Origin: an uncultured bacterium
GTDB taxonomy: Bacteria > Verrucomicrobiota > Lentisphaeria > Oligosphaerales > Oligosphaeraceae
NCBI GenBank assembly: GCA_902776645.1
Contig: CACYQT010000001.1
Coordinates: 62,001 to 126,000, forward strand
Direction: 5' to 3'
DNA: 64,000 bases
In this document: piece after piece, positions 61,001-64,000 of the stretch
Layout: every line of letters starts with the position of its first letter
Numbering within the stretch: the first letter of the stretch is position 1
Made by a program: the position numbers and the translations under genes
The notes under the pieces: generated by a model
What the model was told of the DNA's origin: nothing
What the model saw: the letters and a program-made list of their open reading frames with translations, nothing else
Databases searched by the model: none

Positions 61001-61813
61001 GAGCGTCTTGTCCTGTCTGCCGAGATCCTTGCGGAGCGTCTTGTAGGTGGAATAGGCGTTCATGACAGGCTTCGTGAACGGCGACAGCTCGAATTCGACT
61101 TCGTCGATGGCCGTGTGGAACGTCGTATGACGGCAGTGGTCCGACCAGTATGTGTCGATGACGCGGATTTCGGAGAAGGACGGATCGCGTTTCTCCTGGT
61201 CGCGGAAATACTCCTGGCAGAAGGCGAGATCTTCGGCGGACATGGCCATGCCGAGATCTTTGACCATGTCTTGGATCTGCTTTTTGGTGAATTGGCAGAA
61301 GCCGTCGATGATCCGGACATCTGCCGGCCTATCTGCCTTCATTTCAAGCGATTCGGGCTTGTCCAAAGAGGCTTGGCGGGCTTCGACGGGATTGACGAGA
61401 TGCTTTTTGATTTTGTCAAGATCGACGGCGGGAATGGCCTTGTCAAAAGCGTAAACCGTTGCGGTTCTGAAGACAGGGCGTTCCTTCTGCGTGAGGAGCT
61501 GGACGCATTGCGCGGCGGAGTCCGCCCGCTGGTCATACTGGCCGGGGAGGGATTCGACGGCGAAAAGCTGCAGTCCGTCCATGGCGGGGAGGGTTTCGTC
61601 ATAGACGAAATCGCAGTTCGGCTCGGAGAGGATGGAATCTTTGGCGATGGTCGCCTCGCTGTCCGTCACGCCTGAAAAGTCATAGCGCTTGAAGATGCGG
61701 AGCGTTTTAACTGATTTAATGCCAAGGTCTTCCCGAATTCCGGCCAGCAGATGCTGCGCTTCGATGTCAAAGCCTGGTCTTTTTTCGACAAATACGCGTC
61801 TTACGGATTCCAT
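58031..61813 (-). CDS. purL: Phosphoribosylformylglycinamidine synthase, large fused form
   Basis: 1260 residues, the single-chain FGAM synthase of Gram-negative type. It has two AIRS-like halves (NNHPTEIEPFGGAAT-like ATP loop and RTGRDGCGGATGSSKA), and a C-terminal glutaminase domain with Cys1099 in GICNGFQ and PGGFSSGD. It converts FGAR to FGAM in purine synthesis. No other pur genes are in the window. The start ATG lacks a Shine-Dalgarno but agrees with family length. Terminator-like hairpin at 57963-58006. Confidence 0.96.
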   Translation of the reverse strand: MESVRRVFVEKRPGFDIEAQHLLAGIREDLGIKSVKTLRIFKRYDFSGVTDSEATIAKDSILSEPNCDFVYDETLPAMDGLQLFAVESLPGQYDQRADSAAQCVQLLTQKERPVFRTATVYAFDKAIPAVDLDKIKKHLVNPVEARQASLDKPESLEMKADRPADVRIIDGFCQFTKKQIQDMVKDLGMAMSAEDLAFCQEYFRDQEKRDPSFSEIRVIDTYWSDHCRHTTFHTAIDEVEFELSPFTKPVMNAYSTYKTLRKDLGRQDKTLCLMDIATIGARELKRLGKLDNLDASDEINACSIAITADVDGEKQEWLVMYKNETHNHPTEIEPFGGAATCLGGAIRDPLSGRSYVYQAMRITGAADPRTALEDTLPGKLPQRQIVRTAAAGYSSYGNQIGLPAGKVQEIYHPGFMAKRLELGAVIAAAPRENVVRGVPQPGDVIVLIGGRTGRDGCGGATGSSKAHTGESLKTCGAEVQKGNPLTERNIQRLFRNPDFSKLVKRCNDFGAGGVCVAIGELAPGLSVDLDKVPKKYEGLDGTELAISESQERMACVFTKEDAPKAIALAADENLEATPVAVVTESPRLVMTWRGKTIIDIARSFLDTNGVTQHATVFVEAPDADANPFYAKPSFMKDAQTVKDAWMGCLQDLNICSQKGLVERFDATVGASTVISPYGGKTRLTPNEAMAAKLPVAGHTDTCTLMSHGYDPYLCEWSPFHGALYSVVEAIAKIAAAGGDASQVRMSFQEYFERLNDVPESWGKPFAALLGGLRGQLEFNAAAIGGKDSMSGTFENIHVPPTLVAFGVAVQNAADIRTPEFKAAGHRVVLLPAVRDEQMLPHFDHLRDNFAALHKWITVDKSVISAQTIGHGGIAAAVSKMAFGNLIGFEFDKVWRKADMGDFFIPSYGSIVLELAPEFKGELSGTIPLGQTIDEPVIKINDDNIIKLDDAIAAWQKPLETTFPTTAQPPAAAKPIWKPYTKGGKRKTTLTTFAKPRVFIPVFPGTNCEYDTQRAFERAGAVVTPVVIRNLNPQAIEDSIKDILAAVNNAQIIAFPGGFSSGDEPDGSGKFIATTFRNPRIAEAVQKLLNERDGLAIGICNGFQALIKLGLVPYGQIKPQLAADDPTLTFNTIGRHAATTVNTVVASNLSPWLMYVKPGDVHAIPISHGEGRFVATNEQIASFIANGQVAFQYCDLDGKPVADMPWNPNGSACAIEGITSPDGRVLGKMGHSERVVDDHICFNVPGSHEQKLFQAGVDYFK

Positions 61814-62064
61814 GAATCGTGCTTCCCGTTTTGGACTGAATGAATGGTGAAAATGAAATTACCTCATCTATAATATACCCGTTATTGGAAAAAAAGATTG
61901 TACAAAAGGTGTTTTTTATGACCGCTTCATGGAGGATTGCCTTGAAAAAACGCCGTTGCCGTTACAATTTAATATGATTTTCAACGTTTATTGCACAAGA
62001 ATGAAAATGATTTCGACATGATGGAAGATGAATCAGATCAAGATCATAAAGTAAGGAAAGGAAC
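61814..62064. other. 251-bp divergent intergenic region
   Basis: AT-rich promoter region between purL and the coiled-coil gene; includes TATTATAG-like sequences on the minus strand and an AAGGAAAGGAAC ribosome site for the plus-strand gene. No purine riboswitch structure was recognised by eye. Confidence 0.4.
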
Positions 62065-62913
62065 ATGAGCGAACAATTGAAAACGACGTTGTTGGGCCTG
62101 TTTTTGGTGACGACGCTGATTTGCGGCGGCACGGCGGTGTATTTCTTCATGGACAATTCCAGTCTGCGGACGCAGTATGACGAACAGTCAGCGGAATTGG
62201 ACGAGGCGTCTGCATCCGTGAAGAAGCTTGAGCAGGAGAACGGGAAGCTGAAGGCGGAGCAGAAACGTATGCTGGAAGCCAATGAATCGGAAGAGCTTAA
62301 GAAAGAGAATGAGCGGCTGAAGTCCGATTTGGCCAACATGAAGCAGGAATACGATCGCATGAAAGCGACCGCCGGCAATGAAGGCCGTGGCGACCGTGGC
62401 GGCCGTGGCGGCGGCTGGGGACGCGGCGGAAACGGCGGCCGTGGCGGCAACTTCAATCCGCAGGAATGGATGAATCGCCTCAAGGAAGAGGATCCGGAAC
62501 GCTACGAGCAGATGGTTGCGGAGCAGGAGCGTCGCCGCAAGGAGCAGGAGGAGCGTCAGCAGAAGCGCAACGATTTCTTCGCGAACATCAATACGTCCAA
62601 GATGACGGCCGAGCAGCGCGAGACCGTGGAGCGTTACCAGCAGTTGATGCAGCAACAGCAGAACAGCAACGGCGATTGGCGCGCCATGATGGAGGCCGGC
62701 CGCGAAATGATGCAGTTGAACGGCAAAGTGCGTGAAGCCCTTTTGGACCAGTATGCCAACAATTCCGCCGCGCAGGCTGTCCGTCAGATTTATGAAATGA
62801 CGGGTAGTGGTGGTTTTGGCGGCGGCCCTGGCGGTGGCTTCGGCGGCTTTGGTGGTCGTGGCCCCGGCCGCGGCCCTGGCCGTGGCGGCAACCGCGACGG
62901 CGGCAACAACTGA
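62065..62913 (+). CDS. Membrane-anchored coiled-coil protein with Gly/Arg-rich segments
   Basis: 282 residues. Residues ~8-30 are a transmembrane helix (LLGLFLVTTLICGGTAVYFF). Residues ~32-103 are a coiled coil with heptad spacing, then an RGG-type linker (about 105-130), a helical acidic/Gln-rich core (~130-245), and a C-terminal Gly/Arg-rich tail with GRGPGRGPGRGG. RGG tails usually bind RNA or nucleic acids. I recognise no family. AAGGAAAGGAAC precedes the ATG. Its own terminator follows. Confidence 0.8.
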   Translation: MSEQLKTTLLGLFLVTTLICGGTAVYFFMDNSSLRTQYDEQSAELDEASASVKKLEQENGKLKAEQKRMLEANESEELKKENERLKSDLANMKQEYDRMKATAGNEGRGDRGGRGGGWGRGGNGGRGGNFNPQEWMNRLKEEDPERYEQMVAEQERRRKEQEERQQKRNDFFANINTSKMTAEQRETVERYQQLMQQQQNSNGDWRAMMEAGREMMQLNGKVREALLDQYANNSAAQAVRQIYEMTGSGGFGGGPGGGFGGFGGRGPGRGPGRGGNRDGGNN

Positions 62914-62958
62914 CGGATCCTGAAGGAATCCGCTGAAAATACGGAATATTTGGAAGAT

Positions 62959-62998
62959 CGCCCGCCGCAAGGTGTTGCACCTGTGGCGGGCGGTTTTT
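62959..62998 (+). terminator. Terminator of the coiled-coil gene
   Basis: CGCCCGCC with GGCGGGCG forms the outer stem and AGGTG/CACCT the inner, followed by TTTTTT. Confidence 0.88.
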
Positions 62999-63049
62999 TG
63001 TCTTCGCAATACTGGATGCTTTGATGACTTATAACGCAATTGCGTCTTT

Positions 63050-64000
63050 TTATACCATGACCTCAACAATCGTCTTGCCATTGACCTGCCGAATTTGAAT
63101 GCCAGGCGTTTTCTTTTCATTGAAATTAAATGTCAGGAGATAGCCTTTGTCGGTATGCATTTGATCAAGATAGCCGCATAATTGATCCACACCACGCTTG
63201 TGGTAAGCCGCCCCGCGCCATATTTTCAACTCCACGATGAACTGTTCGCCATTGTAGTCCACGACGACATCCATGCGACTGCGATCCACCAAACCAGTCT
63301 CCACATAATAATGGCCTGTTCCGTTGATGATTGGAATCGGAAACATGAGAAAGCTGATTCGTGCATCGTCTTCATTCAGACGGCTTCCTCGCTGAACTCG
63401 ACGCTTCTCAAATGTGTCGCCATAATGGAAGCTGAACCGTTCCAATACTTTCTGCATGTCCAGATGCCCGTCTTGCACAAACAGTTCACGTTCTTTCCCG
63501 ACTGCGGCTCCAAATGTCCTGTCCTTTTTCTCCTCTTCATAAGTGAAGGCATTGTAGAGCAGTGTTTCGAATATTCGGTTTGATACGGCGAGAAAACCGT
63601 CCATATTCTTGATGAAATTGAACATTAAACCTAAGCTTTGCGCTTTGTCATACGGTGAATAACGAATGGGTTCGCCGCCGAAGAGGATGGCGTATAGCAA
63701 CGATTTCAATTCCGGCTTTTCATCCACTTTTTTCGTTAAATCGTCGAACAACGTGTTGGTTTCAGATAGCAAGAGCTTCTCCGCCGCAAGCAACCCTTCT
63801 TTTGTCCAACGCTGCGATGGTTCGATGATCGTGTGTCCAAGAGGTTTTTCATCGATAATCTGGCATAGCCGAGACACGAGAAACGGATATCCGCCGGTGT
63901 ATTCGAAAAGAAGACGAGCCATCTTCTGGATGTCCATACCCGTGTGATGATCCTGCTCGTAGTCGGACAGCATGCCTGCAATACCGTTCTCGGACAATTC
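63050..64000 (-). CDS. AAA-ATPase-like / PD-(D/E)XK nuclease-domain protein (5' partial)
   Basis: The frame is open to the last base, so the N-terminal ATPase part with its Walker motifs lies beyond the window; a TTG within the edge is not a real start. The visible ~316 residues include the lid region of an AAA-like protein (GGYPFLVSRLCQIIDEK) and a C-terminal PD-(D/E)XK nuclease-like domain: RMDVVVDYNGEQFIVELKIWRG, with the Asp and Glu-x-Lys catalytic pattern. Proteins of this architecture occur as orphan families in Bacteroides and Lentisphaerota genomes. Function unknown; possibly mobile-element or defence linked. Confidence 0.8.
   Translation of the reverse strand, partial: ELSENGIAGMLSDYEQDHHTGMDIQKMARLLFEYTGGYPFLVSRLCQIIDEKPLGHTIIEPSQRWTKEGLLAAEKLLLSETNTLFDDLTKKVDEKPELKSLLYAILFGGEPIRYSPYDKAQSLGLMFNFIKNMDGFLAVSNRIFETLLYNAFTYEEEKKDRTFGAAVGKERELFVQDGHLDMQKVLERFSFHYGDTFEKRRVQRGSRLNEDDARISFLMFPIPIINGTGHYYVETGLVDRSRMDVVVDYNGEQFIVELKIWRGAAYHKRGVDQLCGYLDQMHTDKGYLLTFNFNEKKTPGIQIRQVNGKTIVEVMV

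Noticed and set aside
59654..61675. A 673-codon open frame on the plus strand antisense to purL
   Set aside because: It is a shadow of the high-GC purL frame; no recognisable domains, and purL has complete family motifs.
61814..62064. Purine riboswitch upstream of purL
   Set aside because: No three-way-junction core or conserved loop bases could be recognised in the spacer.

Overview
The window looks like a chromosomal segment of a Lentisphaerota bacterium (Victivallales-like, probably gut or rumen). The reasoning is by content: two tandem prepilin-like proteins with an FTLIELL N-terminus and a C-terminal H-X9-DG motif, a formylglycine sulfatase, several GH-type carbohydrate enzymes (GH2, GH36, GH76, a GxGYxYP protein), two Gfo/Idh/MocA oxidoreductases, a DUF6785-like membrane protein, and moderately high GC coding DNA separated by AT-rich spacers. 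No taxonomic search was possible, so the assignment is an inference. No tRNA, rRNA, CRISPR array, prophage or IS element was recognised.

Layout. 1-3.0 kb: end of a DUF6785-like membrane protein, a compact FtsX-type permease, its LolD/MacB-type ATPase and a lipoprotein. 3.0-7.1 kb (minus): MBL-fold hydrolase, methyltransferase and a large unassigned glycosidase-like protein. 7.3-8.6 kb: a class I glutamine-amidotransferase-like hydrolase and an RRM RNA-binding protein with a structured leader. 8.7-14.3 kb (minus): DUF481 outer-membrane protein, Gfo/Idh/MocA oxidoreductase, Tgt and an Hsp70-family protein. 14.3-17.4 kb: the most unusual part, an AT-rich repeat region followed by a small winged-helix protein, a TubZ/FtsZ-like GTPase and a Ser/Thr kinase in a compact same-strand run; I read this as a TubRZ-like cytoskeletal or partition cassette coupled to a kinase. 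17.4-24.2 kb: ArgJ and a PfkB kinase, then minus-strand NAGPA-type phosphodiester glycosidase, MutL and a glycerophosphodiesterase. 24.3-34.7 kb: PriA, GH76, two pseudopilins, sulfatase, a deacetylase-like protein and a GH36 alpha-galactosidase lipoprotein. 34.7-38.4 kb: SF1 helicase, then an AT-richer islet with a truncated RhuM gene and a GNAT acetyltransferase. 38.4-44.0 kb: DnaE, a second Gfo/Idh/MocA protein and ribosomal protein S4. 44.2-49.7 kb: LacZ-type beta-galactosidase, DUF3014 protein, a Cys-rich small protein and a nitroreductase. 49.7-57.6 kb: NPP-type phosphodiesterase, BadF-type sugar kinase, two SIS-domain proteins, a GxGYxYP protein and an ABC exporter. 57.6-64 kb: a 109-bp tandem repeat with 30-bp palindromes, PurL, an RGG/coiled-coil membrane protein and a partial AAA-ATPase/PD-(D/E)XK protein.

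Functionally, housekeeping genes (dnaE, priA, mutL, purL, argJ, tgt, rpsD) are interleaved with a glycan-foraging set: LacZ, alpha-galactosidase, GH76, sulfatase, sugar kinases, sugar-phosphate SIS proteins and oxidoreductases. The intergenic spaces are notable: many carry short degenerate tandem repeats of 7-9 bp, REP-like hairpin elements, or palindromic arrays. Clear hairpin-plus-T-tract terminators follow several genes.
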